This document shows, piece after piece, positions 27,215 through 35,689 of a stretch of DNA of 64,000 nucleotides. Origin of the DNA: Clostridia bacterium (GTDB lineage Bacteria; Bacillota; Clostridia; Oscillospirales; Acutalibacteraceae); NCBI GenBank assembly GCA_017450005.1, contig JAFSYM010000036.1:1-64000 (forward strand), given 5' to 3'. Positions within the stretch are counted from its first letter, which is position 1; each line of letters starts with the position of its first letter. The notes beneath the pieces are model-generated. The model did no database searches. It saw only the letters and a program-made list of their open reading frames with translations, and was not told the DNA's origin. The translations under genes were made by a program, and so were the position numbers.

Positions 27215-27488
27215 CCGGATTCACCCCTGGAAAAAACGGAGATATTGCTTATGCATGATCGTTTTCAGGCAGTCGCCGGGTACCGGACGTATCCGGCATG
27301 GCGCAATGGGACGAGGATGCACCGCAGCACGCGGCAAACCTCCTGAACCGCTGTGCAGATTGACCGACGATTCGGCAATTTTGCCAAAGACTCTGTTTCT
27401 TCCTTGTCAAATTCAACAAAAACCGAGGGGCGTAAAACGCCCCTTTTTATGAAGCCATCCGAAAGTTTGAAAAACGGCATTCCCGTTA
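27215..27488. other. Gene-free stretch with one terminator
   Basis: Between the small gene and ptsH I see only the terminator at 27426-27449 and the ptsH promoter at 27489. None of the shared repeat modules is recognised here. Confidence 0.6.
27426..27449 (+). terminator. Terminator after the lipase-like operon
   Basis: AGGGGCGT (27426-27433) and ACGCCCCT (27437-27444), then TTTTTAT. Confidence 0.88.
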
Positions 27489-27516
27489 TTGACCTTCGGC
27501 GGTTTTGTGCTATAAT
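27489..27516 (+). promoter_or_regulatory. Promoter of ptsH
   Basis: TTGACC (27489-27494), 16 bases, TATAAT (27511-27516) with an upstream TGC (extended -10). Confidence 0.87.
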
Positions 27517-27560
27517 ATGTATCACAGACAGTTGATTATGATTGTGGGAGATAGAGAGCT

Positions 27561-27824
27561 ATGTATGTAAAAGACGTTACGGTTCAGAATCAGGTCGGCC
27601 TGCACGCGCGTCCGGCTACCTTCTTTATTCAGAAGGCCAATGAGTTCAAGTCCTCCATTTGGGTGGAAAAGGAAGAGCGCCGCGTCAACGCCAAGAGCCT
27701 GCTGGGCGTGCTCAGCCTGGGGATTATGGGCGGCACGCAGATCCGTATCATCGCCGGCGGCCCCGACGAAGAGCAGGCAGTGGATGAGCTTGTCCGGCTG
27801 GTCAATTCCGGCTTCGCGGAGTAA
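27561..27824 (+). CDS. ptsH: HPr phosphocarrier protein
   Basis: An 87-residue HPr. GLHARPA carries His15, phosphorylated by enzyme I in the PTS relay. NAKSLLGVLSLGI carries Ser46, the target of HPr kinase/phosphorylase, so it can also serve CcpA-type carbon catabolite control as in low-GC Gram-positives. GGGAG lies upstream of the ATG. It stands alone rather than next to ptsI, directly ahead of uvrC, with a hairpin in between. Confidence 0.96.
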   Translation: MYVKDVTVQNQVGLHARPATFFIQKANEFKSSIWVEKEERRVNAKSLLGVLSLGIMGGTQIRIIAGGPDEEQAVDELVRLVNSGFAE

Positions 27825-27843
27825 GCAGATTTTTGAACGAACG

Positions 27844-27878
27844 GCCTTCGTGCATGACGCACGGAGGCTATTTTTCAT
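27844..27878 (+). terminator. Terminator/attenuator between ptsH and uvrC
   Basis: GCCTTCGTGC and GCACGGAGGC form a 10-bp stem with one mismatch, followed by TATTTTTC. It lies directly before the uvrC ribosome-binding site, so uvrC may depend on read-through. Confidence 0.75.
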
Positions 27879-27895
27879 GCAGGAGTGAAATAATT

Positions 27896-29746
27896 ATGCC
27901 GCAGATCGAGCCGCTTACCATCCGTCAGCTGCGTGAGAAAGCAATGCGCCTTCCCGCGTCGCCCGGCGTTTATCTGATGAAGAACCGGCAGGGTACGATC
28001 ATCTATGTCGGAAAGGCCAAGGCGCTGAAGAATCGCGTGAGCCAGTATTTCGGCTCGCACACGAACCACGGCGTCAAGGTCATCCGCATGGTCGAGCATG
28101 TGGCGGATTTCGACTATATTCTGACCGACAGCGAATTCGAGGCGCTGGTGCTCGAATGCAGTCTCATCAAGCAGTACGCGCCGAAATACAACATCCTGCT
28201 CAAGGATGACAAGGGCTACAGCTATATCCGCGTCTCGAACGACGGCTGGCCGATGATCTCCGCCGTGCTGCAGAAAGCGGATGACGGCGCGACGTATATC
28301 GGCCCGTATACCAGTCATTTCACGGTGTCCAATTCCGTCGACGAGGCGCGCAGGATCTACCGCCTGCCGAGCTGCGGCAAGACGTTCCCGCGCGACATCG
28401 GCAAAAGCCGCCCGTGCCTGAACTATTTCATCAAGCAGTGCAGCGCACCGTGTGCGGGCAAGATCGGCGAGCAGGAATACCGCGAGACGGTCGAGCAGGC
28501 GCTGCGTTTCCTGCGCGGCGGCACCGGCGACGCGCTGCGCGATTTGCAAAGCCGGATGGAAGAAGCCGCCGAGAATCTGGAGTTTGAAAAAGCCGCAAGG
28601 ATTCGCGACCGTATCCAGGCGCTGCGACGCGCCGCCGACAAGCAGAAGGTCTACTCCGCCGCCGTGGAGGAGCAGGACGTTTTCGCCATCGTGGCGGAAA
28701 AGGAGAAGTGCTGCCTGAACGTGCTGCGCTTTTCGGACGGCAGACTGCGCGAGAGCGAGTTTTTCATTCTCGATACGCCGGAAAACATGGCCGAGTGCCG
28801 CACGGAGCTTGTGCGCAGTTTTTATTCGATGAACCGGCAGGTACCGCCGCGCATTTCGCTCGACGGCGAAATGGAAGACGCCGAGCTGATGGGGCGCTGG
28901 CTGTCGGAAAAAGCGGGACGCAAAGTGACCATTGCCGTGCCGCAGCGCGGCGCGCAGATGCAGCTTGTGGAGCTGTGCCGCAAAAACGCCGCGGAAAAGC
29001 TGATGCAGTCCTCCGGACGCGCCACACGTCAGGCCACGGCTTTGCGGGAGCTGGCGCAGCTTCTCGGCCTGCGGGACATTCCCGAATACATCGAATCCTA
29101 CGACATTTCGCACACCGCCGGCAGCGACAACGTCGCGGGCATGGTCGTGTTTCAGGACGGCATGCCGCTCAAAAGCGCGTACCGCCGCTTTGCGATCAAG
29201 GACTTTGCCGGTCAGGACGACTATGCGTCCATGGCCGAGGTGCTGCGGCGGCGTTTTACGCATTATCTCGAAGACAAAGACTCCAGCGCCGGCTTCGGCC
29301 GCCTGCCGGATCTGATCCTGCTCGACGGCGGACAGGGACAGGTGCACGCCGTGCAGCCGGTCCTTGCCGCGCTGGGGATCGACGTGCCGCTGTTCGGCAT
29401 GGTCAAGGACGACCACCACCGCACACGCGCCATCGCCGCAAACGGCGGCGAGATCGCGCTCACCTCCAGACGCGCGGCCTTCACGCTCGTGTCGCAGATT
29501 CAGGAGGAGGTGCACCGCTACGCGATCACCTACCACCGGCAGAAGCACCGCAAGGCGGGCTTATCCTCTACGCTGACCGAGATTGAGGGCGTCGGCCCTG
29601 CCCGCGCAAAGGCACTGCTCAAGCATTTCAAAACGCTCTCGGCCATCCGCGCCGCTTCGCTCGATGCACTGTGCGCCGTGCCCGGCATGCCGAAGTCCGT
29701 CGCGCAGGCGGTCTATGACGCGCTGCACGAAGACAAAGCACAATAA
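27896..29746 (+). CDS. uvrC: Excinuclease ABC subunit C
   Basis: 616 residues with all UvrC parts: GIY-YIG nuclease at the N-terminus (SPGVYLMKNRQGTIIYVGKAKALKNRVSQYF), the Cys-bearing middle (KSRPCLNYFIKQCSAPCAG), the UVR helix pair (about 205-240, MEEAAENLEFEKAARIRDRI), the RNase H-like second nuclease (YDISHTAGSDNVAGMVVFQDG), and C-terminal helix-hairpin-helix motifs (IEGVGPARAKALLKHF). It makes the 3' and 5' incisions in nucleotide excision repair. ATG at 27896 has AGGAGTG upstream and fits the family start; an earlier in-frame start would lie in the terminator hairpin. Confidence 0.97.
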   Translation: MPQIEPLTIRQLREKAMRLPASPGVYLMKNRQGTIIYVGKAKALKNRVSQYFGSHTNHGVKVIRMVEHVADFDYILTDSEFEALVLECSLIKQYAPKYNILLKDDKGYSYIRVSNDGWPMISAVLQKADDGATYIGPYTSHFTVSNSVDEARRIYRLPSCGKTFPRDIGKSRPCLNYFIKQCSAPCAGKIGEQEYRETVEQALRFLRGGTGDALRDLQSRMEEAAENLEFEKAARIRDRIQALRRAADKQKVYSAAVEEQDVFAIVAEKEKCCLNVLRFSDGRLRESEFFILDTPENMAECRTELVRSFYSMNRQVPPRISLDGEMEDAELMGRWLSEKAGRKVTIAVPQRGAQMQLVELCRKNAAEKLMQSSGRATRQATALRELAQLLGLRDIPEYIESYDISHTAGSDNVAGMVVFQDGMPLKSAYRRFAIKDFAGQDDYASMAEVLRRRFTHYLEDKDSSAGFGRLPDLILLDGGQGQVHAVQPVLAALGIDVPLFGMVKDDHHRTRAIAANGGEIALTSRRAAFTLVSQIQEEVHRYAITYHRQKHRKAGLSSTLTEIEGVGPARAKALLKHFKTLSAIRAASLDALCAVPGMPKSVAQAVYDALHEDKAQ

Positions 29747-29769
29747 AACATGAAAATCACTTTTCACTG

Positions 29770-29799
29770 TTGACAAAAAGCAGTAAAATATGCAATAAT
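29770..29799 (+). promoter_or_regulatory. Probable promoter of rsmD-coaD
   Basis: TTGACA (29770-29775) followed at 17-18 bases by CAATAAT (29793-29799). The -35 is perfect; the -10 is imperfect. Confidence 0.6.
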
Positions 29800-29830
29800 A
29801 AAATGTAAATTTGTTTTTTTGAGGTTTACT

Positions 29831-30373
29831 ATGAGAGTCATTACCGGTTCCGCCCGCGGCAGAACGCTCGAAACCCTGCCCGGCGACGACGTGCGTCCGA
29901 CCGTAGACCGCGTCAAGGAAGCCGTATTCAGCATCATCCAGTTCGAGCTGGAGGGACGGCGCGTGCTCGACCTGTTCGGCGGCAGCGGCCAGATGGCCGT
30001 GGAGGCGCTCAGCCGCGGCGCGGCGTCCGCCACAATCCTGGACAACAGCCGGCGCGCAATCGACGTGATCCGCCGCAACCTGCAGACGACCGGCCTTGCC
30101 GACCGCGCCGTGGTGCTCGAGGCGGACGCGCTTGCCTTTGTGCGCAACAACCGCAGCACGTTCGACATTGCGTTCCTCGACCCGCCGTACGACAAGGGTC
30201 TGCTGCAGAAGGTTCTGCCCGATCTTGCCGGACGCATGGCAAAGGGCGGCGTGATCCTGTGCGAGTCACCCGTGGGCGAGGAATTGCCCGAGGTTGTCGG
30301 CGCGTACAGCATCTACCGCACATACCGCTACGGCAAAACCAAAATCACGGCGTACCGCGATACGGTTGTATAA
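29831..30373 (+). CDS. rsmD: 16S rRNA (guanine966-N2)-methyltransferase
   Basis: A 180-residue class I SAM methyltransferase. MRVITGSARGRTLE and RPTVDRVKEAVFSII are the RsmD opening; VLDLFGGSGQMAVEALSRGA binds SAM; FLDPPYDKG contains the DPPY catalytic motif of N6/N2 methylases. It methylates G966 of 16S rRNA. The ATG at 29831 with GAGG 6 bases upstream is preferred over TTG at 29819. It is followed after 11 bases by coaD, a common clostridial pairing. Confidence 0.95.
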   Translation: MRVITGSARGRTLETLPGDDVRPTVDRVKEAVFSIIQFELEGRRVLDLFGGSGQMAVEALSRGAASATILDNSRRAIDVIRRNLQTTGLADRAVVLEADALAFVRNNRSTFDIAFLDPPYDKGLLQKVLPDLAGRMAKGGVILCESPVGEELPEVVGAYSIYRTYRYGKTKITAYRDTVV

Positions 30374-30384
30374 GGGAGAAGTAT

Positions 30385-30873
30385 ATGATTCATGCAGTTT
30401 ATCCCGGCAGTTTCGATCCCGTTACACGCGGTCATATGGATATCATTACCCGTGCAGCCGGTATGTTCGACCGCCTGACCGTGGCCGTTGCCCGCAATCT
30501 CAACAAGCCGTCCGGTTCCTTTACTGCCGAAGAGCGCGCCGCGCTGCTGTGCCGGTGTACGGAAAATCTGCCGAACGTGACCGTGGACGTATGCGACGGG
30601 CTGCTTGCCGACTATGTGCGTAAAACCGGCGCCGACGTCGTGGTCAAGGGTCTGCGCGCCATGTCCGATTTCGAGCAGGAATTTCAGCAGGCACTGATCA
30701 ACAAAAAGCTGAATCCCGAAATGGAAACGGTCTTTATCTGCTCCTCCGTGGAATATACCTATCTGTCCTCCAGTATGGTCAAGCAGGTCGGCACACTCGG
30801 CGGCGATATTTCCGATTTTGTCCCCGCGGAAGTCAAAGACGAAATTATTCACCGTATTACAAATAGAACGTAA
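30385..30873 (+). CDS. coaD: Pantetheine-phosphate adenylyltransferase
   Basis: 162 residues, normal for the family. YPGSFDPVTRGHMDII carries the (T/H)xGH nucleotidyltransferase motif; VVKGLRAMSDFEQEFQQALINKKL binds phosphopantetheine; EYTYLSSSMVKQVG is the C-terminal ISSS-like motif. It forms dephospho-CoA from 4'-phosphopantetheine and ATP, the fourth step of CoA synthesis. AAGGGAG precedes the ATG, 11 bases after rsmD. Confidence 0.97.
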   Translation: MIHAVYPGSFDPVTRGHMDIITRAAGMFDRLTVAVARNLNKPSGSFTAEERAALLCRCTENLPNVTVDVCDGLLADYVRKTGADVVVKGLRAMSDFEQEFQQALINKKLNPEMETVFICSSVEYTYLSSSMVKQVGTLGGDISDFVPAEVKDEIIHRITNRT

Positions 30874-30890
30874 GAAAGGAAGTTTGCATC

Positions 30891-31601
30891 ATGTCATTTG
30901 AGGATTTATTGGAACAGCTTGAAGAAGCCATCGATTCCGGCACTACCGTCGCATTTACCAACAAAACGATGGTGGACACCAAGACGATCAAGACCTGCCT
31001 TGAGGACCTGCGCCTGAATCTGCCCGTCGAGATCGCGCAGGCGCGCAAAGTGCTTGCCGAGCGCAACAGCATTATCGAAAAAGCCAAGGCCGAAGCAGCC
31101 AGCATCGTTTCCGGCGCACAGGAACGCGTCAAGGAGTATGAGGAAAAAGCACGTGAACTGGTACGCAAAGCCGACGAGTTCGCGAAGAAAACCCAAGCGA
31201 ACGCCGAGGAAAAGGCGTCGCAGATCGTCTCCGACGCCCAAGCGCAGGCCATGCACATGGTCGAGGAAAGCGCCGTAGCGCAGCAGGCAATTGCCTACAG
31301 CGAGGAGGTCCGCGCAAACGCCGACCGCCAGGGTCAGGAAATGATCGCCGCGGCCGAAAAGAAGCTCGGCGAACTGGTCGAAGCACGCCGCACCGAGGCG
31401 GCGACGATCCTGTCCGACGCCGAGAGCAAGGCAGAGGAGCTCGTCACCCGCGCCAACAAGTACTCCGACGATATCCGTTCCGCCACGTCCGAATTTCTGG
31501 ATCGTGTGATGCAGGATGCAGATACTGCGCTTGTTGATGCGCTCGCCGAGATCCGCCGCGCCAGACAGAGCATTCATCCGACTGCGGAAGCCGCGGAATA
31601 A
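30891..31601 (+). CDS. Cytoplasmic coiled-coil protein, unknown role
   Basis: 236 residues, almost entirely helical with heptad-like Ala/Glu/Lys runs from about residue 55 to 215, reminiscent of V-ATPase E/H stalks, F-ATPase b subunits or DivIVA-like filaments. The N-terminus (SFEDLLEQLEEAIDSGTTVAFTNKTMVDTKTIKTCLEDLRLNLP) looks like a small oligomerisation head. No membrane segment. It is 17 bases after coaD, in a position where clostridia often carry such a protein annotated loosely as an ATPase subunit-like protein. A role in division-site or cell-envelope scaffolding is a guess. Confidence 0.8.
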   Translation: MSFEDLLEQLEEAIDSGTTVAFTNKTMVDTKTIKTCLEDLRLNLPVEIAQARKVLAERNSIIEKAKAEAASIVSGAQERVKEYEEKARELVRKADEFAKKTQANAEEKASQIVSDAQAQAMHMVEESAVAQQAIAYSEEVRANADRQGQEMIAAAEKKLGELVEARRTEAATILSDAESKAEELVTRANKYSDDIRSATSEFLDRVMQDADTALVDALAEIRRARQSIHPTAEAAE

Positions 31602-31614
31602 TCCAATAGCCGTA

Positions 31615-31651
31615 AACGCCGTTCTGCCCGAAGCGCAGAGCGGCGTTTTTT
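31615..31651 (+). terminator. Terminator of the rsmD-coaD-coiled-coil operon
   Basis: AACGCCGTTCTGC (31615-31627) and GCAGAGCGGCGTT (31635-31647) with a TTTTTT tail. Confidence 0.9.
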
Positions 31652-31654
31652 GTC

Positions 31655-31683
31655 TTGACAAACGGATTGGCAGATGGTATGCT
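31655..31683 (+). promoter_or_regulatory. Promoter of the metal-binding lipoprotein
   Basis: TTGACA (31655-31660), 17 bases, TATGCT (31678-31683). Confidence 0.88.
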
Positions 31684-31684
31684 G

Positions 31685-31705
31685 ATTTGCGAATCATTCG
31701 CAAAT
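31685..31705 (+). promoter_or_regulatory. Fur-family-like operator (perfect 10-1-10 palindrome)
   Basis: ATTTGCGAAT, one base, then its exact inverse ATTCGCAAAT. It begins two bases after the -10 and covers the expected transcription start. The 9-1-9 or 10-1-10 geometry with an AAT-n-ATT centre resembles Fur-family boxes (Zur in Bacillus uses a related centre). With a metal-transport gene downstream, zinc or manganese repression is likely. Confidence 0.75.
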
Positions 31706-31724
31706 TACCTTTCGGGAGGCATTT

Positions 31725-32702
31725 ATGAAAAAGACCTTACTCTCCGCTCTCGCACTGTGCCTGTGCGCCTGTCTGCTGCTCGGATCGCTGAGCGCTTGCG
31801 GAAGCGTACCGAATGCGGACGGCGGGAAACTGCAAATCGTGGCGACCATCTTTCCGATCTATGACTGGGTGCGCGAAATTCTCGGCGACCGGCTCGCAGA
31901 CACGGACCTGACACTGCTGCTCGACAACGGCGTGGATCTGCATTCCTACCAGCCCGGTGCGCAGGATCTGATGCGCGTGTCGCAGTGCGATCTGTTCGTC
32001 TATGTGGGCGGCAACTCGGATGCATGGGTCACCGATGCGCTCGGCAGTGTGCAGAATCCGGATCGCGTCGCGGTCAGCCTGCTGGAAACGCTCGGCGAAG
32101 CGGTCAAGGTGGAAGAGATCGTGGAAGGTATGGAAGCGGAAGAAGAGGATGAAGAAGAGGGCGTCGAATACGACGAGCACGTCTGGCTGTCCCTGCGCAA
32201 CGCCTCGGTGCTGGTAAATGCGCTGGCGGATTCGCTCGGCAAGGTCGATCCCGATCATGCGTCCGTCTATGTGCGGAACGCGCAGGCCTACACCTCGAAG
32301 CTCGACGCGCTCGAAGCGCAGTACGCCGATGCTGCTGCTGCCGCCAGTGTCAAAACGCTCCTGTTTGCGGATCGTTTCCCGTTCCGCTATCTTGCGGACG
32401 ACTACGGTCTGTCGTACTATGCGGCATTCTCCGGCTGCTCGGCCGAAACGGAAGCGAGCTTCCGCACGATCACCTTCCTTGCTGAAAAGACAGACGAGCT
32501 GGGACTGCGCAATATCTTGCAGGTCGAGAGCGCGGACGGCTCCATAGCGCGCACGGTGCGTGAAAACACGCGCACAAAGGATCAGCAGATCCTCACGCTC
32601 AATTCGCTCCAGTCCGCCGCAAGTCAGGATGTCGAGCAGGGACTGACCTACCTGTCCGCAATGACGGAAAACCTCGAAGTGCTGAAAACAGCGCTGCAGT
32701 AA
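31725..32702 (+). CDS. Metal ABC transporter substrate-binding lipoprotein (ZnuA/TroA-like)
   Basis: 325 residues. Lipobox LSACGS (lipidated Cys25). The TroA fold is clear: VATIFPIYDWVREI, DLHSYQP (ligand His73), YDEHVWLS (His152), and a C-terminal LNSLQS. An acidic loop (about residues 134-150, rich in Glu/Asp) replaces the His-rich loop of ZnuA. The third usual His ligand region reads FADRFPFRYL, with Arg where His is common, as in a subgroup of clostridial homologues. It would bind Zn2+ or Mn2+ outside the membrane. No permease or ATPase gene adjoins it, so it must work with proteins encoded elsewhere. Confidence 0.88.
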   Translation: MKKTLLSALALCLCACLLLGSLSACGSVPNADGGKLQIVATIFPIYDWVREILGDRLADTDLTLLLDNGVDLHSYQPGAQDLMRVSQCDLFVYVGGNSDAWVTDALGSVQNPDRVAVSLLETLGEAVKVEEIVEGMEAEEEDEEEGVEYDEHVWLSLRNASVLVNALADSLGKVDPDHASVYVRNAQAYTSKLDALEAQYADAAAAASVKTLLFADRFPFRYLADDYGLSYYAAFSGCSAETEASFRTITFLAEKTDELGLRNILQVESADGSIARTVRENTRTKDQQILTLNSLQSAASQDVEQGLTYLSAMTENLEVLKTALQ

Positions 32703-32720
32703 TCGTAGAATTGTAAGCGC

Positions 32721-32757
32721 AGCGCGGGTTCGCAAAATGCGGACCCGCGCTGTTTTC
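32721..32757 (+). terminator. Terminator of the lipoprotein gene
   Basis: CAGCGCGGGTTCGC (32721-32734) and GCGGACCCGCGCTG (32740-32753), one wobble, then TTTTCATTC. Confidence 0.9.
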
Positions 32758-32776
32758 ATTCTTCACGTTTTTTGAA

Positions 32777-34312
32777 TTATGTCGCCTCGACAGTCTGCGC
32801 TTCCTCCTCGGCAAGCGCCTTGTTTTCCGCGTGACGCGCCGCGCGCATTACCTCAAGCTCGCGGTACATCTGCTCCTTCTTGTCGCCCTCAATGTCATAG
32901 AGCGTTTTGAGGATGATCGACTTGAGCATATTGCAGATCGCGTAGCCGAACAGCAGGAACGCCAGCATCCACAGGCAGATGGTCGAATAATTCGGCAGCG
33001 CCTGCGCCGTGGCGACCAGATCGCCCTCCTGCGACGTCGGATAGCCGACCCACGCGATGATGAACGGGATCGCCAGCTCCTTGAGGTAGTTCAGCGCCGT
33101 GTTGATCCAGCCGGGCACAACGCCCTGGATCGCTTCCATGCGGTCGCCGGTCTGCCATTCGAGATAGTCGAAGTATTCGACGTTGAAGTGCGCCGTCGAA
33201 AACTCCTGAATACCGATACCCACGCCGAACAGGAAATAGAACACATAGAAGAACACGCTGTTCCAGCCGCTGTAGAACAGCAGACCCATCTTGGATTCGA
33301 CCAGGCAAACAATGAACACGGCTGCAGCGGAAAGCATGGCATAGGGACCTGTGAATTTCAGCAGCTTCGTCGGCTCATATTTTTTGGCGATTTTGGCCGT
33401 GAGCAGATTGCCGCACAACGTACCGATTGCAGACGGGATCGTCAGCAGCAGATTTTTGGACGAACCGACCGTGATCGCAACCAGGAATGTGGTAAACTTG
33501 CCGATTGCGGCGAAGTTCTGCACCCACTGCATGTACTGATATGCACGGTAATTCCTGTATTTGAACAGGACAAATACTTCCTTGGAGAGTTTGACTTTCT
33601 CTTTCTTCGGCAGCTCGATACGCTCCTTGCAGAACAGACCGCACATCAGATTGCCGAACGCGGTGACGATTGCCGCCACGACAGCCAGCGTCATGTACAT
33701 GGCGTTCTTGTCGTCGCTGAACAGGCCGTAGACGAACGTGCCCAGATATGCGCCGCCATAGCCGAGATAGTAGGAAAGTTGCCAGATCGTGGCGACGGTC
33801 TTTTTCTCTTTGGGGTTGGGCGAGATAACCTGCGCGACGTTCTGTCCGTAGTTGTTGAATGCATTAAATACGGTCTGGCACAGCGCAATACCGTAACGGA
33901 AACGGATCATCTGCTCGACCGTCCAGCCCTTCGGCACATAGAAGTACAGCACGGTCAACGCAAAGATCGGCGCCAGACAGATAATATACCACTGGCGGTA
34001 ACGACCCCATCGGCTCTTCCATTTCTGCACGATGACACCGGAGATGATGCCGATCACAATGCCGACGACGGTTGTCAGCGTGGTCTGCACGGCCATGATC
34101 TTGGCGATCCGGTCGGAGTCGACACCGACGGAACCGAAATACAGCTCGTGCAGGAACGCCGCCGCAAGCGTACCGGTAAGCGTCGTACCGAACATGCCGC
34201 CGATGCGCGCAAGACTCAGGCAGATATACTCGAAGGTTGTGACGTTTCTGCCCTGATCGGACGGCAGCGCGTTGGCCGGCGACGCAAGGGGACTCGCGTT
34301 TTTCTTTTTCAT
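32777..34312 (-). CDS. MFS sugar:cation symporter (GPH-like family)
   Basis: 511 residues with about twelve membrane helices. Features such as GIISGVIVQKWKSRWGRYRQWYI (the loop 2-3 basic signature of the glycoside-pentoside-hexuronide group), FNAFNNYGQNVAQVISPNP and a cytoplasmic acidic C-terminus fit GPH-type transporters. Last gene of the murC-led operon, 18 bases after the phosphoesterase; with a GH2 beta-galactosidase in the same operon a beta-galactoside or glycoside import role is plausible but not shown. AAGGAGAGG precedes the ATG. Confidence 0.85.
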   Translation of the reverse strand: MKKKNASPLASPANALPSDQGRNVTTFEYICLSLARIGGMFGTTLTGTLAAAFLHELYFGSVGVDSDRIAKIMAVQTTLTTVVGIVIGIISGVIVQKWKSRWGRYRQWYIICLAPIFALTVLYFYVPKGWTVEQMIRFRYGIALCQTVFNAFNNYGQNVAQVISPNPKEKKTVATIWQLSYYLGYGGAYLGTFVYGLFSDDKNAMYMTLAVVAAIVTAFGNLMCGLFCKERIELPKKEKVKLSKEVFVLFKYRNYRAYQYMQWVQNFAAIGKFTTFLVAITVGSSKNLLLTIPSAIGTLCGNLLTAKIAKKYEPTKLLKFTGPYAMLSAAAVFIVCLVESKMGLLFYSGWNSVFFYVFYFLFGVGIGIQEFSTAHFNVEYFDYLEWQTGDRMEAIQGVVPGWINTALNYLKELAIPFIIAWVGYPTSQEGDLVATAQALPNYSTICLWMLAFLLFGYAICNMLKSIILKTLYDIEGDKKEQMYRELEVMRAARHAENKALAEEEAQTVEAT

Positions 34313-34330
34313 GCCTTCCTCTCCTTGTGG

Positions 34331-35680
34331 TTAAAACTTCAAAACGGCATTATAATCGTCGATGCCGTAATTGCCAACCGTGTGTTTGAACGTTTCGTAA
34401 AAATCAAGCGGTTCGCCGTCGGTACCCTTCAGATTTTTAAAGAAGGGTCGCAGCCTGCGGAACACGCGCAGCAGCGTATCGCCCGCGGGCGTGCCCTCGA
34501 TGTACGGCTGATTGCCCTCGAAAACAGCGCGCACCAGATCCACCGCAAAGTCGACGAACCGTTCGTTTTCGACCGCGTCATCCGCACGCACGAACAAAAG
34601 ACGCGTGAACTGTCCGACCGTCATGCGCGAGAGCTTCCTGCCCACGCGGCGAAAGATTGTTTCCAGCACGGGCGAGGGCTTGATGCGCACCTTGCGCATA
34701 AACCGCTGGGGGTCGTGCTCCATGCAGTCGATGTAGGTGCGGATCATCCGGCCGAACTGCACCCGCAGGTATTCCTCGCCCGTCATCCCCTTCTTGTCCC
34801 AGTCGAATTCCGGAATCGGGATGCTCTCCAGACGCACCGTGTCGCGGTCGATCACCGTCACCAGACGCATGAACGCCGGACAGCCGATCACCGCGCCGGT
34901 GCACACGTCATAAAACTTGTTGCCCTTTGCCGTCTGCACGACGTTGACGGACTGGTTGTGCATGTGACCGGTGAAGATCAGGTGCACGCCGTTGTCCGCA
35001 AGCGTGTCGATCAGCTTTTCGCTCTGCGGCTGCCGCGCGTCGCCGATCAGCGCAAACACCGGCTGACCGGGCAGAACGGGATAGTGCTCCATGGCGATCA
35101 TCATCTTGCCGTCCTGCTGCGCCGTCTTTGCCTGCGTCTCAATCCAGCGCAGGAATTCGTCGTCATAGGTGCAGTGTTTTGCCTCGGCCGTATCGTTGCA
35201 GATCACCAGCAGCCGCACGTCCTCGGACAGGTCGACGACGTAGGACAGGTGCTCGCGGTTAAAGGCGATCGCCTCGTCATAGCCGAAGTCACGGTAGTAG
35301 TCGTACAGCTCATCAAACTTCGTGCCCGCCGTGTGCCCAAGTCCGGCATCCGTAAAAATACGCGGATTTTCATTCATGTCGTGCCCGGCGGTGACAACGT
35401 AGACACGCTTGCCGCTTTTTTCCCGAAATTCATGCAGCAGACGGGAAAACGCCTCGTGGCTTTCCTTTTCGCCGTCAAACGACAGATCGCCCGCAATCAG
35501 GACAATATCGGCATCGTCCCGCCCGGCCAGATCGTCCAGAACGGCGCGGCTGATTGCTTCGGTTTCGGCAAAGCATTTCTGCTCGCCGTCCATAAACGCC
35601 TCGTACTCGTCGCCGTACGCGCCGAGTGCGTTTTTAAAGAAATGCGGATCGGTTATGACAAAAAAGCGTACTTCCTTCAT
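34331..35680 (-). CDS. Calcineurin-like metallophosphoesterase
   Basis: 449 residues. The metal-binding motifs appear in order: VITDPHF (D-x-H), LIAGDLSFDG (GD), GHDMNEN (the GNH(E/D) position reads GHD), VICNDT, AMEHYPV and FTGHMHNQ (GHxH). No signal peptide is seen. Substrate is unknown; related proteins include cAMP- and glycerophosphodiester-type phosphoesterases. It is tightly packed between the U32 peptidase gene (9 bases) and the symporter gene (18 bases). Confidence 0.9.
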   Translation of the reverse strand: MKEVRFFVITDPHFFKNALGAYGDEYEAFMDGEQKCFAETEAISRAVLDDLAGRDDADIVLIAGDLSFDGEKESHEAFSRLLHEFREKSGKRVYVVTAGHDMNENPRIFTDAGLGHTAGTKFDELYDYYRDFGYDEAIAFNREHLSYVVDLSEDVRLLVICNDTAEAKHCTYDDEFLRWIETQAKTAQQDGKMMIAMEHYPVLPGQPVFALIGDARQPQSEKLIDTLADNGVHLIFTGHMHNQSVNVVQTAKGNKFYDVCTGAVIGCPAFMRLVTVIDRDTVRLESIPIPEFDWDKKGMTGEEYLRVQFGRMIRTYIDCMEHDPQRFMRKVRIKPSPVLETIFRRVGRKLSRMTVGQFTRLLFVRADDAVENERFVDFAVDLVRAVFEGNQPYIEGTPAGDTLLRVFRRLRPFFKNLKGTDGEPLDFYETFKHTVGNYGIDDYNAVLKF

Positions 35681-35689
35681 AGTTTGCCC

